Positions 32,434 to 41,486 of a DNA stretch of 64,000 bases are shown here, piece after piece (position 1 is the first letter of the stretch; each line of letters starts with the position of its first letter). This DNA is from Phycisphaerales bacterium. GTDB lineage: Bacteria > Planctomycetota > Phycisphaerae > Phycisphaerales > JAGLTS01. Both the position numbers and the translations under genes were made by a program. Location: assembly GCA_023135165.1 (NCBI GenBank), contig JAGLTS010000013.1, positions 1-64,000 of the forward strand, given 5' to 3'. The notes beneath the pieces were generated by a model. The model was given only the letters and a program-made list of their open reading frames with translations, ran no database searches and was not told the DNA's origin.

Positions 32434-33855
32434 TCAGCCGATCAGGCTGATGAGCCGGACGACCTGCGCGATGATGAACGTGACGAGAAGCGCGAGACCC
32501 AACGGCATCAGCGTGCCGAGCACCGTCCAGCGGATGCGCTTCGTCTCTTTCCAGATCGTGTAGATCGTCGTGGCGCATGGGTTGTGCAAGAGCGAGAAGA
32601 GCATCAGGTTCACTGCGGTGAGCAGCGTCCAACCATGTTTGTCGACGAACAAGGCTCGCCAATCGTCGGTCGAGGTAAGTTCCTCGGTCATCATGCTGTT
32701 GCCGAGGTAGAGCATGAGGATGGTCGGAACGACGATCTCGTTGGCGGGGATGGCGATGACGTATGCGAGCAGGATCACGCCGTCCAAGCCGATCGCCCGA
32801 CCGATGGGATCGAGCGCGCCGGTGCAATACTGCGCCAGGGATGTATCGCCGATGGTGATGTTGGCGAGGAGCCAGATGATCGCGCCCGCGGGCGCTGCGC
32901 AGACGATCGCCCGCCAGAGAACAAAGAGGGTGCGGTCGATCAGCGATGTGTAGAGGATGCGGAGGATGCTCGGCCGACGGTATGGGGGCAGCTCGAGCGT
33001 GAAGGCGGACGGTTCACCCCGCAGGACCGTGCGTGAGAGGATCGCGGAGATGACAAGCGTAGCGAGCACACCCAGCACGACGACCATTACGATTGAGCCG
33101 GCAGCAGCGACGGATGCGACGCCCGGCGGTGCGGACACGGCGACGAACACCGTCGCGAGCAGAATGAGCGTTGGCCAGCGACCGTTACATGGCACGAAGT
33201 TGTTGGTGAGGATCGCGATGAGGCGTTCGCGCGGCGAGTCAATCGTTCGGCATGCGATGACGCCCGCTGCATTGCATCCGAAGCCCATGCTCATCGTGAG
33301 GACTTGTTTGCCGTGCGCCCCGGCCTTGCTGAAGAGCCGATCGAGGTTGAAGGCGACACGTGGCAGGTAGCCGAGGTCTTCGAGGATGGTGAACATTGGG
33401 AAGAAGATCGCCATGGGCGGGAGCATGACGGCGACGACCCACGCCAGTGCGCGGTACACGCCGTGCCAGACCAAGCCGGTCAACCATGACGGCGCGCCGA
33501 GCCGCTCAAAGGCCGCGCTGCACACATCCTCGATGTGGAATAGGCCCGTGGCGAGCAGTTCGGATGGGTAGTTCGCGCCGGTGATCGTGATCCAGAAGAT
33601 GACGGCGAGCAGCACGAGCATGAGCGGCAGGCCGAAGGCGGGTGAGGTGATAAACCGGTCGAACGTGTGATCCCAGTCGCGGGTTCGGCGGTCGGTCCGC
33701 GTAACGGCTCGGCCGGCGATTCGATGTGCATCGTCGTAGATGGCTTGGACGAGGTCGTCTCTGAAGCTGCCGTGCAGCGTGCTGCGCAGCGAGGCGGCGC
33801 GCGACAGGATCGCCTCAGCAGGCGTTACGGCGGGATCGCTTTGCTCGGGCGTCAC
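32434..33855 (-). CDS. FeoB-like metal transporter, permease half (split FeoB C-terminus)
   Basis: 'TMSMGFGCNAAGVIACRTIDSPRERLIAILTNNFVPCNGRWP', 'YLPRVAFNLDRLFSKAGAHGK'; GTG start overlaps upstream TGA (GTGA). Confidence 0.85.
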   Translation of the reverse strand: MTPEQSDPAVTPAEAILSRAASLRSTLHGSFRDDLVQAIYDDAHRIAGRAVTRTDRRTRDWDHTFDRFITSPAFGLPLMLVLLAVIFWITITGANYPSELLATGLFHIEDVCSAAFERLGAPSWLTGLVWHGVYRALAWVVAVMLPPMAIFFPMFTILEDLGYLPRVAFNLDRLFSKAGAHGKQVLTMSMGFGCNAAGVIACRTIDSPRERLIAILTNNFVPCNGRWPTLILLATVFVAVSAPPGVASVAAAGSIVMVVVLGVLATLVISAILSRTVLRGEPSAFTLELPPYRRPSILRILYTSLIDRTLFVLWRAIVCAAPAGAIIWLLANITIGDTSLAQYCTGALDPIGRAIGLDGVILLAYVIAIPANEIVVPTILMLYLGNSMMTEELTSTDDWRALFVDKHGWTLLTAVNLMLFSLLHNPCATTIYTIWKETKRIRWTVLGTLMPLGLALLVTFIIAQVVRLISLIG

Positions 33856-34670
33856 TGCGAAGGCTCCGCGCTGATTGTCAGCGACGTGTGACGGCCCGGC
33901 TCGGCCTGGCGCGCCGCGATGTCGGCGAGTTCGCCGCTGAGGAGCGCCTGCTGAACGTGGTGATCGCCGTCGAGCAGACGCACAGCCACCCATCGCGCGT
34001 TTGGAAGTCCGGGCACAGCCTGTTCGATGAGTGGAACAAGCTCCGATACAGCCCGCTGGAACGCACCGTCTCGCATGACGTGGTGCGGCGAAGTCCTGAC
34101 TTCGCCTTGCACAATCCGATCGATCGTTTCGAGAAGCAGGGGCAGCCCCTCGCCTGTCCTCGCGCTTGTCGCCACGACAGGCACGCCGAGATCCGCTGCG
34201 AGGATATCCGTGTCAACGCGCAGTCCTTTCCGCCGCGCTTCGTCGATCAGGTTCACACACACGACGACCCGATCACTGATTTCGAGCACTTGCAGCACGA
34301 GGTTCAGATTCCGTTCCAGACACGTGGCATCCGTGATGACGACGGTGCAGTCCGGCTGACCGAAGAGGATGGAATCGCGCGCGATCTCTTCATCCTGTGC
34401 GGCGGAGAGCAGCGAGTATGTGCCCGGCAGATCGACGAGCTTGTAGCGTTTGCCCGCGAAGCTGTATCCGCCCTCAGCCCGGCTCACCGTCTTGCCCGGC
34501 CAGTTGCCGGTGTGTTGTCTCAGGCCTGTCAGGGCGTTGAAGACGCTGCTCTTGCCCGTATTGGGGTTGCCCGCGAGGACGATGATGTAATCAGCCTTGC
34601 CGACGTCCAGTCCCATTCGGGCGAGTCCCGCGGATGCCGGGCATGTCGAGCAGCGGGTGCGGTCAGCCAT
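33852..34670 (-). CDS. FeoB-like GTPase half (split FeoB N-terminus)
   Basis: G1 'AGNPNTGKSSVFNALTG', 'NWPGKTV', G3 'DLPGTYSL', 'NLIDEA'; N-terminal CSTC. Confidence 0.85.
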   Translation of the reverse strand: MADRTRCSTCPASAGLARMGLDVGKADYIIVLAGNPNTGKSSVFNALTGLRQHTGNWPGKTVSRAEGGYSFAGKRYKLVDLPGTYSLLSAAQDEEIARDSILFGQPDCTVVITDATCLERNLNLVLQVLEISDRVVVCVNLIDEARRKGLRVDTDILAADLGVPVVATSARTGEGLPLLLETIDRIVQGEVRTSPHHVMRDGAFQRAVSELVPLIEQAVPGLPNARWVAVRLLDGDHHVQQALLSGELADIAARQAEPGRHTSLTISAEPSQ

Positions 34671-35625
34671 GGCGCTGCTCCGATGAGCCTGCGGGTCGAA
34701 TCAACACGCGTTGGGCTTGATCGCGCCGCAGTGCGATGAGCGAGCCGCGCACGCGGTACGCCGTCGGATCGCCGAGGAAACCGGTGTACTGCGATGTGAC
34801 GACGGCGCCGGGTGTGAGGCCCAGGTCGAGCAATCGTCGTCGTGTGAAGCCGCGCAATGTATCGTCGAGTTCGTGGACGATCGCGTCTTGCCCCCGTTTG
34901 AGCGTGGTGAGCGGCGTGACGAACGGCAGCGTTGTGATGGGGGCTGCCGGCCCGACGAACACGTTGGCAGCGATGATCGGCGCGAGGGTGTACGTCTCGC
35001 GATCATCCGCGAAGACGATTCGCGCTGCGTCCGCTTCGATAACCTTGATGCGTTGGCCGGGGCGGAGACCCTCTGCTGCGAGTTGTGAGAAGACGGCGGC
35101 GGGTTCATCTTCGAGGTGAACGATCACGGCTGGCACGTCCGTGGGCCATTCGGTGAGGGGTTTCGAGGCGGGGTCGGGCAGTCGGCCGTCCGCTGTGGGG
35201 ATCGGATCGCCGTGCGGGTCCGTCGTGGGATAGCCCATCGCGGCTTCGAGCGCCTGGATGTCGCGCGGCGTGCGGCGGTGCTCTCGGCGGTCGGCGACGG
35301 CGTGGATGCTCGTGAGCGGCATGCGCGCCTCATCCGCGAGGTATCGCTCCCACAATCGGTGCGCGCGGATGACTTGCAGCGCCATGCGCGTGCCGTCGGG
35401 CGTCAGGCATACGCCGCCCGCTGTGGAGCGCAGCCAGCCCTGTGCTTCGATGTGCTGACAGAGGCGAACGACAGCGCGCGACGGGATGCCGATGGCGCCG
35501 GCGAGTGAGTCGATCGTCGCGCGGTGTCCTCGCCATTCGCAAGCGTGCAGGTGCTTGAGCGCATCTTCGATGAGTACGCGCCGGCGGGCCTCTCGTATTC
35601 GCGACCACCAGGTGAGCGGACCCAT
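34663..35625 (-). CDS. DtxR-like winged-helix regulator fused to two FeoA/SH3-like domains
   Basis: wHTH plus dimerisation-type 'RAHRLWERYLADEARMPLTSIHAVADRREHRRTP', then two FeoA-like units 'AAEGLRPGQRIKVIEAD' and 'RLLDLGLTPGAVVTSQYTGFLGDPTAYRVRGSLIALRRDQAQRVLI'. Confidence 0.75.
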   Translation of the reverse strand: MGPLTWWSRIREARRRVLIEDALKHLHACEWRGHRATIDSLAGAIGIPSRAVVRLCQHIEAQGWLRSTAGGVCLTPDGTRMALQVIRAHRLWERYLADEARMPLTSIHAVADRREHRRTPRDIQALEAAMGYPTTDPHGDPIPTADGRLPDPASKPLTEWPTDVPAVIVHLEDEPAAVFSQLAAEGLRPGQRIKVIEADAARIVFADDRETYTLAPIIAANVFVGPAAPITTLPFVTPLTTLKRGQDAIVHELDDTLRGFTRRRLLDLGLTPGAVVTSQYTGFLGDPTAYRVRGSLIALRRDQAQRVLIRPAGSSEQRHG

Positions 35626-35629
35626 CGTA

Positions 35630-36058
35630 CTAGTCCTTTTCGGCGCGTTGGTCGATGAACCGGGCCATGCAGCGCAGCGTGGCTTGGCCGACGTGGTGCT
35701 CAATCCCCTCAGCGTCACGGTGGGCGTCTTCATCCGGGACGCCGATGGCCTGGAGGAATGCGTGGACAATGTCGTGTCGGCGCCTGCTCTGTGCGGCGAG
35801 TTTCTCACCGGCTGCGGTCAGCCGAATCGGTCGATGCGGCTGGGTTTGGACCAGGTTCGCCTCCTGCAGTCGGGCGACGGTGCGCGTGACCGTGACGTGC
35901 GACACGCCCATGTGCGCAGCGAGATCCTTGACACGGCATTCACCTGTCTGGTGGAGGATGTCGGAGATCGCCTCGACGTAGTCCTCAGCCGTCTCGGTCA
36001 TGTGGTCACGACGGACTTTCGCGAAGGCGGTTGTGGGTGTTGAGCGGGCGCGGTTCAT
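35630..36058 (-). CDS. mntR: MntR-type (DtxR family) manganese-responsive transcriptional regulator
   Basis: 'TAEDYVEAISDILHQTGECRVKDLAAHMGVSHVTVTRTVARL...LTAAGEKLAAQSRRRHDIVHAFLQAIGV...RDAEGIEHHV'. Confidence 0.8.
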   Translation of the reverse strand: MNRARSTPTTAFAKVRRDHMTETAEDYVEAISDILHQTGECRVKDLAAHMGVSHVTVTRTVARLQEANLVQTQPHRPIRLTAAGEKLAAQSRRRHDIVHAFLQAIGVPDEDAHRDAEGIEHHVGQATLRCMARFIDQRAEKD

Positions 36059-36096
36059 CAGTGATCCCTAAAGCCAATTCCGGAGTGATTTATGAT

Positions 36097-36112
36097 TGTA
36101 GCACAGGCTACA
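36097..36112. promoter_or_regulatory. MntR-box-like palindrome TGTAGC-ACAG-GCTACA
   Basis: Perfect 6-bp inverted repeat with 4-nt spacer, 39 bp upstream of the mntR start codon; core resembles the E. coli MntR box ATAGC-N4-GCTAT (recalled). Confidence 0.6.
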
Positions 36113-36165
36113 TATCGGGACAAGTACGTCCTGCTGGAATCCGCACAGATGTCCCTTGAGATAGC

Positions 36166-38070
36166 ATGATTGGCGTGATTCAGCCGTCTTGTGGCCTTCG
36201 GCGGCACGGAGATCCGGGATGGCGGCTTGACGAACGGGTATCTTGTGCTACAAGGGGCGGCCCGGTGGAGGAATCGGACAGGGCAAGGCCCGGCGGGCAG
36301 GAGCAGACGCGAGTGACGGCAGATGAGTCTCGCACAGCCGATGGTCGGACGCACGCCGGCGTCCATACGGTCGCGCCGCTTCGGATCGCCGTGGCGTGCG
36401 ATCGCAGATTCGGCCTGATCTGGCTGCTCACGATCATCCTCCTGGCGGCGCTCTTGCCGCTGCTGACCGTCGCGGTGGTGACCTACGACGACTCCCGCAC
36501 GACGCGATGGCTGGAGGGGCTGTATCAACGCAAGACGCTCGCGGCTGAGCTTCGGGCGGATGACCCACAAGGGTGCATACTCATCCTCGGCGGGTCGAAC
36601 GCACTCTTCGGGCTGGATGCGGAACTGATCGAACGAATGTTGGATCGGCCTGTCGTGAACATGGCGACACACGCCGGTATGGGATTGGAGTATCACACAC
36701 TGCGCGCCCGGCGTCTTCTCGCGCCCGGCGACATCGTCCTGCTCTCGCCCGAGTATGAGATGCTCACCGCCAGCGACGCCATGATCGATGTCTGCTGGGA
36801 GTACATCATCACGCACGATGCGCGGTACTTCCGTGACATCGGCCTGCGGCGAAGCGCCAAGCTGCTGTACTCGGTCCCGATCGAGGAATACACCGGCTCG
36901 CTTGAGCGCTGGAGCAGACGCCTGCGCGGTCGGCACGCCGACTGGAAGGGCTACAACTTCCTTGAACTCAGCCCCAACGGTGACCTGCGACGATACTACG
37001 GCAAACGGAACTTCGAAGTGAAGCACCGATTCCTGGCGGAGAACTTCGAGACGGTTGCGATGCGCCGGTTCCGTTCATTCGTACAGTGGGCGCACGACCA
37101 TGATGTGACTGTGATGTTGACTTGGCCGAGCATTTGCAGGGATCCGGTGACGATGTCGGAGCAGGCGAGGAGTCGGCAGCGCAACCTTGCGAAGCGGATG
37201 CGCGACATGGGCGTCGTGCTGCTCGATGAGCCGGAGCAGCGCATCTACCCGCGCGAGTTCTTCGCCGACACGCCTTATCACCTCACGCCGGCTGTGCGCA
37301 GGCTGCGCAGCGAATCGGTGGCTCGCGGATTGAGGTCGACGCTCGGCGAAACTCCCGACTCAGATGATGAGGGCGGGCTGTTTGTGATGGCCGGTCCCAA
37401 TCATGTGTTGACGCCGGGAAACGTGTTTGCAGACGATCAGGATGTGCGCAGCGTGCTTCTGGTTCGTGAGCCGGTCGACCATCCGGATGCGGTGACAGCG
37501 GAGGATGTGCGGGCGGCGCTTGACGCGGGCCGACCGGTTTTCTTCGACGAACCCGCGGTTGAGCAGGTCTTCCGTAACGCCGGGCTCAGCGCCGAGGCTG
37601 TGGCTGCGGCGGATGTGTCGCTGTCCGATTTGATCGATCGGCATCAGAACCACCTGTTCTTCCTGACGTTTGTGGGTGCGGACTCGTGGGACGGCGAAGG
37701 GGCGTCGAATCTGCCCGAGCCGTTCGCCTCGTTCGTGGCGGGTGAGGGATATCGCGTGGCCTTGATCGGCACTGGGCGCGCCCGGTCGCACGACCGAATC
37801 GAGCGCAGTCCGGATGGCGCACGGATCGAGCGCAGGATGTACTACCGCCTCGGCACCGGCGACAGGTCGCCGCTGGATGTCGTGCTTCGTAGCGGGCCGG
37901 GCGACGAGGTGAGCGCACTGGTGCTGAACGGAATCGAATTGAGCGGGTCCAGAGCGGGGTTTCACATCGCAGTGCTCGACCCGGAGCTTGGGATCATTGT
38001 CGATCGCGCATTCTTTCCGAATGGTAAGCCGATCCGTGCGTGGAGGCTCATGCGAGCAGTTGGTCAGTAG
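36166..38070 (+). CDS. Membrane-anchored SGNH-hydrolase-like protein with C-terminal ILEI/FAM3-like domain (start uncertain, possibly downstream of 36166)
   Basis: TM 'LIWLLTIILLAALLPLLTVAVV'; 'CILILGGSNALFGLDAELIERML'; C-terminal 'SALVLNGIELSGSRAGFHIAVLDPELGIIVDRAFF'; 2 nt from the MBOAT gene. Confidence 0.55.
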   Translation: MIGVIQPSCGLRRHGDPGWRLDERVSCATRGGPVEESDRARPGGQEQTRVTADESRTADGRTHAGVHTVAPLRIAVACDRRFGLIWLLTIILLAALLPLLTVAVVTYDDSRTTRWLEGLYQRKTLAAELRADDPQGCILILGGSNALFGLDAELIERMLDRPVVNMATHAGMGLEYHTLRARRLLAPGDIVLLSPEYEMLTASDAMIDVCWEYIITHDARYFRDIGLRRSAKLLYSVPIEEYTGSLERWSRRLRGRHADWKGYNFLELSPNGDLRRYYGKRNFEVKHRFLAENFETVAMRRFRSFVQWAHDHDVTVMLTWPSICRDPVTMSEQARSRQRNLAKRMRDMGVVLLDEPEQRIYPREFFADTPYHLTPAVRRLRSESVARGLRSTLGETPDSDDEGGLFVMAGPNHVLTPGNVFADDQDVRSVLLVREPVDHPDAVTAEDVRAALDAGRPVFFDEPAVEQVFRNAGLSAEAVAAADVSLSDLIDRHQNHLFFLTFVGADSWDGEGASNLPEPFASFVAGEGYRVALIGTGRARSHDRIERSPDGARIERRMYYRLGTGDRSPLDVVLRSGPGDEVSALVLNGIELSGSRAGFHIAVLDPELGIIVDRAFFPNGKPIRAWRLMRAVGQ

Positions 38071-38072
38071 GC

Positions 38073-39494
38073 ATGCTGTTTATCAGTTTCCAGTTCGTGT
38101 TTGTGTTCCTGCCTACGGCGCTTGTGCTGTACTACGGATTGGGACGCCTCAAGAGCGATCAGCCGGCCAAGGCGAGCCTGGCGATCATGTCGCTCGTCTT
38201 CTATGCCTACTGGGATTGGCAATCCGGCTGGGAAACGAAGTATATCTTCCTGCTCCTCTCAAGCCTCGTCGTCAACTTCACGATCGGTACGCTGCTTGCG
38301 CGCCAACCCTCCAAGCCGCTGCTCGCGCTTGGGATCTCACTGAACCTCGGCGCGATCGCGTACTACAAGTACGCCGGTTTCCTGGTGGCGAACTACGCTG
38401 CCGTGACGGGCTGGGGCATACAGGTGCCGAGCATCGTTCTGCCGCTGGGCATTTCGTTCTTCACGTTTCAGCAGATCGCGTTTCTTGTGGATGCGCATCG
38501 CGGTGAGGCGGAGGAGCTGAATCCGGTCCGCTACAGCCTGTTCGTGGCGTTCTTCCCGCAGCTCATCGCCGGGCCGATCGTGCATCACAAGGAGATGATG
38601 CCGCAGTTCGCAAAGCGTGATGTGTGCCGATGGAAGTCATCCGCGATTTACGCAGGTCTTGCGGTCTTCACGATCGGGCTTGCGAAGAAGATCGTCATCG
38701 CTGACACGTGCGGGCCTTGGGCCGGGGCTGTGTTCGCGACGACGAGTGATCTGTCGATGATCGAGGCGTGGAGCGGGGCGCTCGCGTACACGATGCAGAT
38801 CTACTTCGACTTCTCAGGCTACAGCGATATGGCGATCGGGCTGGGGATGATGTTCGGCGTACGCATCCCGGAGAACTTCAACGCGCCGTACAAAGCCATC
38901 AGTATCATCGACTTCTGGCGGCGCTGGCACATGACGCTCTCGCGCTTTTTGCGCGATTACCTGTACATTCCGCTTGGGGGGAATCGGCGCGGCAAGTCCA
39001 GGCGGTATATGAACCTCATGCTCACGATGCTGCTCGGCGGACTCTGGCACGGGGCGAGTTGGACGTTTGTCATCTGGGGCGGGTACCACGGGCTGCTGCT
39101 TGTCGTCGTTCACGTCTGGCGGCGCTTCGGCCAACCAATGCCGATGTGGGTGGCGCGGACGATCACGTTCGTTGCGGTGGTTGCGGGATGGGTTGTCTTT
39201 CGAGCGACGAGCATGGGTCAGGCAGGTGAGATCCTGAAGTCAATGTGCGATGTGTCAACGCTTCGTTTCAAGGATCTCTCGCTCATTCCCGGCGGCTGGT
39301 GGCAGGCGGGCTTGCTCGGCGCGCTGGTGGTGTTTGTGAACTTCGCCCCAACGACGCGGTCGTGGACGGAAGGCCGAACGCTGCGGACGAGGCACGCGGT
39401 GCTGCTCGGCGCATTGTTCTTCCTGTGTCTACTCCTGATGCGCGACACGCACCTGGCGAAACGCACAAGTGAGTTCATCTACTTCCAGTTCTAA
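38073..39494 (+). CDS. MBOAT family O-acyltransferase (AlgI-like)
   Basis: 'MLFISFQFVFVFLPTALVLYYGL', 'LPLGISFFTFQQIAFLVDAHRGE', 'DFSGYSDMAIGLGMMFGVRIPENFNAPY', 'LLGGLWHGASWTFVIWGGYHG'. Confidence 0.93.
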   Translation: MLFISFQFVFVFLPTALVLYYGLGRLKSDQPAKASLAIMSLVFYAYWDWQSGWETKYIFLLLSSLVVNFTIGTLLARQPSKPLLALGISLNLGAIAYYKYAGFLVANYAAVTGWGIQVPSIVLPLGISFFTFQQIAFLVDAHRGEAEELNPVRYSLFVAFFPQLIAGPIVHHKEMMPQFAKRDVCRWKSSAIYAGLAVFTIGLAKKIVIADTCGPWAGAVFATTSDLSMIEAWSGALAYTMQIYFDFSGYSDMAIGLGMMFGVRIPENFNAPYKAISIIDFWRRWHMTLSRFLRDYLYIPLGGNRRGKSRRYMNLMLTMLLGGLWHGASWTFVIWGGYHGLLLVVVHVWRRFGQPMPMWVARTITFVAVVAGWVVFRATSMGQAGEILKSMCDVSTLRFKDLSLIPGGWWQAGLLGALVVFVNFAPTTRSWTEGRTLRTRHAVLLGALFFLCLLLMRDTHLAKRTSEFIYFQF

Positions 39495-39542
39495 CGGGGA
39501 AGATCGTCCGCGCGACGGCTCGCTGCGGAGGGGCGGACGAAA

Positions 39543-39631
39543 CGGACAGGGTGGGATTCGAACCCACGGTAGAGGTAACCCCCTACGCCGGTTTAGCAAA
39601 CCGGTGCCTTCAGCCGCTCGGCCACCTGTCC
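39543..39631 (-). tRNA. tRNA-Ser(GCT)
   Basis: Minus strand GGACAGG...CCGGT-TTGCTAA-ACCGG (anticodon GCT), long variable arm, T-arm GTGGGTTCGAATCCCAC, acceptor CCTGTCC + G. Confidence 0.95.
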
Positions 39632-39722
39632 TGTTAGGGGCGGCGATTGTCGCAGATCGAACTGATTGGGTCAATTGCCAAGCAGGGCGGGTGAGCGTCC
39701 CGGCTGCTGGCTGTGCGGTGGG

Positions 39723-41177
39723 TTACGCAGCCTTGACGAGTTGCACATCCTTGGGCAACTGCATGATGCGCTCGATGAGCTGTGCGAACCAAGGTCGCAG
39801 GCCGTCGCAGTCGTCGATCCATTCGGTGCGCGCCAGATCATCCGCGAGATCCTGACGGACGTACCGGCGGACATCACGGTCGGCAGCGGCGAGCGCGAGC
39901 GTGACGGCGGCGGCGACTCGGCCGGCTGCTGCGGGGTCGTACTGCCGCGTCGCCTCAAGCTCCTCCTGCAACCAGCGTTCGAGCTGCGTCTCGCTGGGAA
40001 TATGCTGCGTCCGAAGGAGCAGCGCAGCATCGACAAAGGCGCGGGTCGCCTCGTTGTACTGGCTGTCGAATACGAAGACAGCCCCTCGCTGGAGCATGGC
40101 GGCGGGTTCGTCGCGCAACCGATCGGTGGCGTCGGTGACGGCTCGGACCCAAGGCCCGATGTCGCCGGTCTGGCCGGTCAGGCCGAACCACGTCGTCACG
40201 AGTCGCGCGCAGGCAGTGTGGGCTGGGCCTGTTGCTTTACTGCGAAGGAGCGAGCCAATCGTGTGTGTGAGTTTCGCCGGTGCGTACGGCTGCCTCCCTG
40301 TGAAGAGGTCGTCGAGCGTCAGGCGATGTGGCGACCGGCTCAAAGCGGCGAGTGCGACCGCCAGATCGAATACTGCCCGGGCATGCGTTTGGTTCGCTAG
40401 ATCGACGCCCGGCAGGATCGTCTCACCCGCATCGGCGCGAGGGGAAAAGACATGCATCATCGTCGCCGGAAGAGGCTGGCCGTAGTCGAGCAGCGCGCCG
40501 GGCTTGTGCTCAGCCTGCGCGGTGACGATGTAGATCGTGTGCTTGCGATCGGACGAATCGTCCATCGCGCCGATGTCGGCGAAGAGCGATGGGCTGAGCG
40601 ACGGCTGCTCGGCGTGCACGTACGCATCCAGGCGGTCGGCGGCGATCACCTCCTGGGATGTGCGGTCGTCGCGCGGGTTGACATGGATGAATCGCACGTT
40701 GATGTCGCCGGGGAATCGGCTGGGCAGCGCGGCGAGGTCGATGCCTGCGACGCCGATGCGCAACGGGCAGTCGGGGATGCAGCGCAGCGCCGTGCGGGCA
40801 AGTGAGCCGACCAAGCCGTCGCTGCGGTGGATGACCTGCTCGGCGAGGGCGCGCTTGGCTTGCCGCGGCGAGACGGGCGGTGCGGCGTGGTCGGTGCTGC
40901 GGCGGCGGCGTGAGTCTTCGATGGTGTCGAACAGGCGTTTTCGCAGCGCAACGAGACGGAAGGCGGGCGTGATCGAAGGTCTTCCGCGAGCGTGCCAGAG
41001 GATGGCGATGCCGCCGGTCAGGGCGAGCCACAGACCGATCGGCGTTCCGAGAACCTTGGCGGTGAGCCAGGGCGTGCCGAGCAGTGAGGCTGCGATGAGG
41101 ATCAGTCCCGCAGCGACGCTGTAGAGGCAGAGCGTCACCAGTGTCCCGTTGCTGTTCTTCCGCATGTTGGATTGCAT
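39723..41177 (-). CDS. Hypothetical protein with two N-terminal TM segments (start uncertain: 41243, 41177 or 41165)
   Basis: Long ORF with TM segments 'LVTLCLYSVAAGLILIAASLLG' and 'GLWLALTGGIAILWHA'; no recognised family. Confidence 0.6.
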   Translation of the reverse strand: MQSNMRKNSNGTLVTLCLYSVAAGLILIAASLLGTPWLTAKVLGTPIGLWLALTGGIAILWHARGRPSITPAFRLVALRKRLFDTIEDSRRRRSTDHAAPPVSPRQAKRALAEQVIHRSDGLVGSLARTALRCIPDCPLRIGVAGIDLAALPSRFPGDINVRFIHVNPRDDRTSQEVIAADRLDAYVHAEQPSLSPSLFADIGAMDDSSDRKHTIYIVTAQAEHKPGALLDYGQPLPATMMHVFSPRADAGETILPGVDLANQTHARAVFDLAVALAALSRSPHRLTLDDLFTGRQPYAPAKLTHTIGSLLRSKATGPAHTACARLVTTWFGLTGQTGDIGPWVRAVTDATDRLRDEPAAMLQRGAVFVFDSQYNEATRAFVDAALLLRTQHIPSETQLERWLQEELEATRQYDPAAAGRVAAAVTLALAAADRDVRRYVRQDLADDLARTEWIDDCDGLRPWFAQLIERIMQLPKDVQLVKAA

Positions 41178-41486
41178 ACCGCAAGATCGGCCGGGGCGGC
41201 GTCCGTCGTGAGACGCCAGCGCAGAGAAGCGCGACGCGGGCATGCCCCAACGCGCACAACTGGACCGGCGGCGCGAATCCGTCGCATAGCTGGCGCATGC
41301 TGCGTATTCGGACGGCTGAGCATCAGGGCGCGGGGTGGGGGGATTCGTCGCCGGGGAGCGTGAAGCCGCGAGCGGCGTCGGCGGGCGGCAAATGCGTGTA
41401 TATTCGCCACCGAAGTGCAGCCGACGTGTCCCGCTGGTCGATGTCGGCCAAGTACGCGCGAGCGCAGCCCACCGGAGCCTATCGGC

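Noticed and set aside
32434-34670. Split FeoB as a simple sequencing frameshift
   Set aside because: The two halves meet with a GTGA stop/start overlap and the operon shows the same close packing throughout; still worth verification by resequencing.
33888-34739. 283-aa plus-strand ORF antisense to the FeoB G-domain
   Set aside because: Sense GTPase motifs are complete; the antisense is coding-bias noise.
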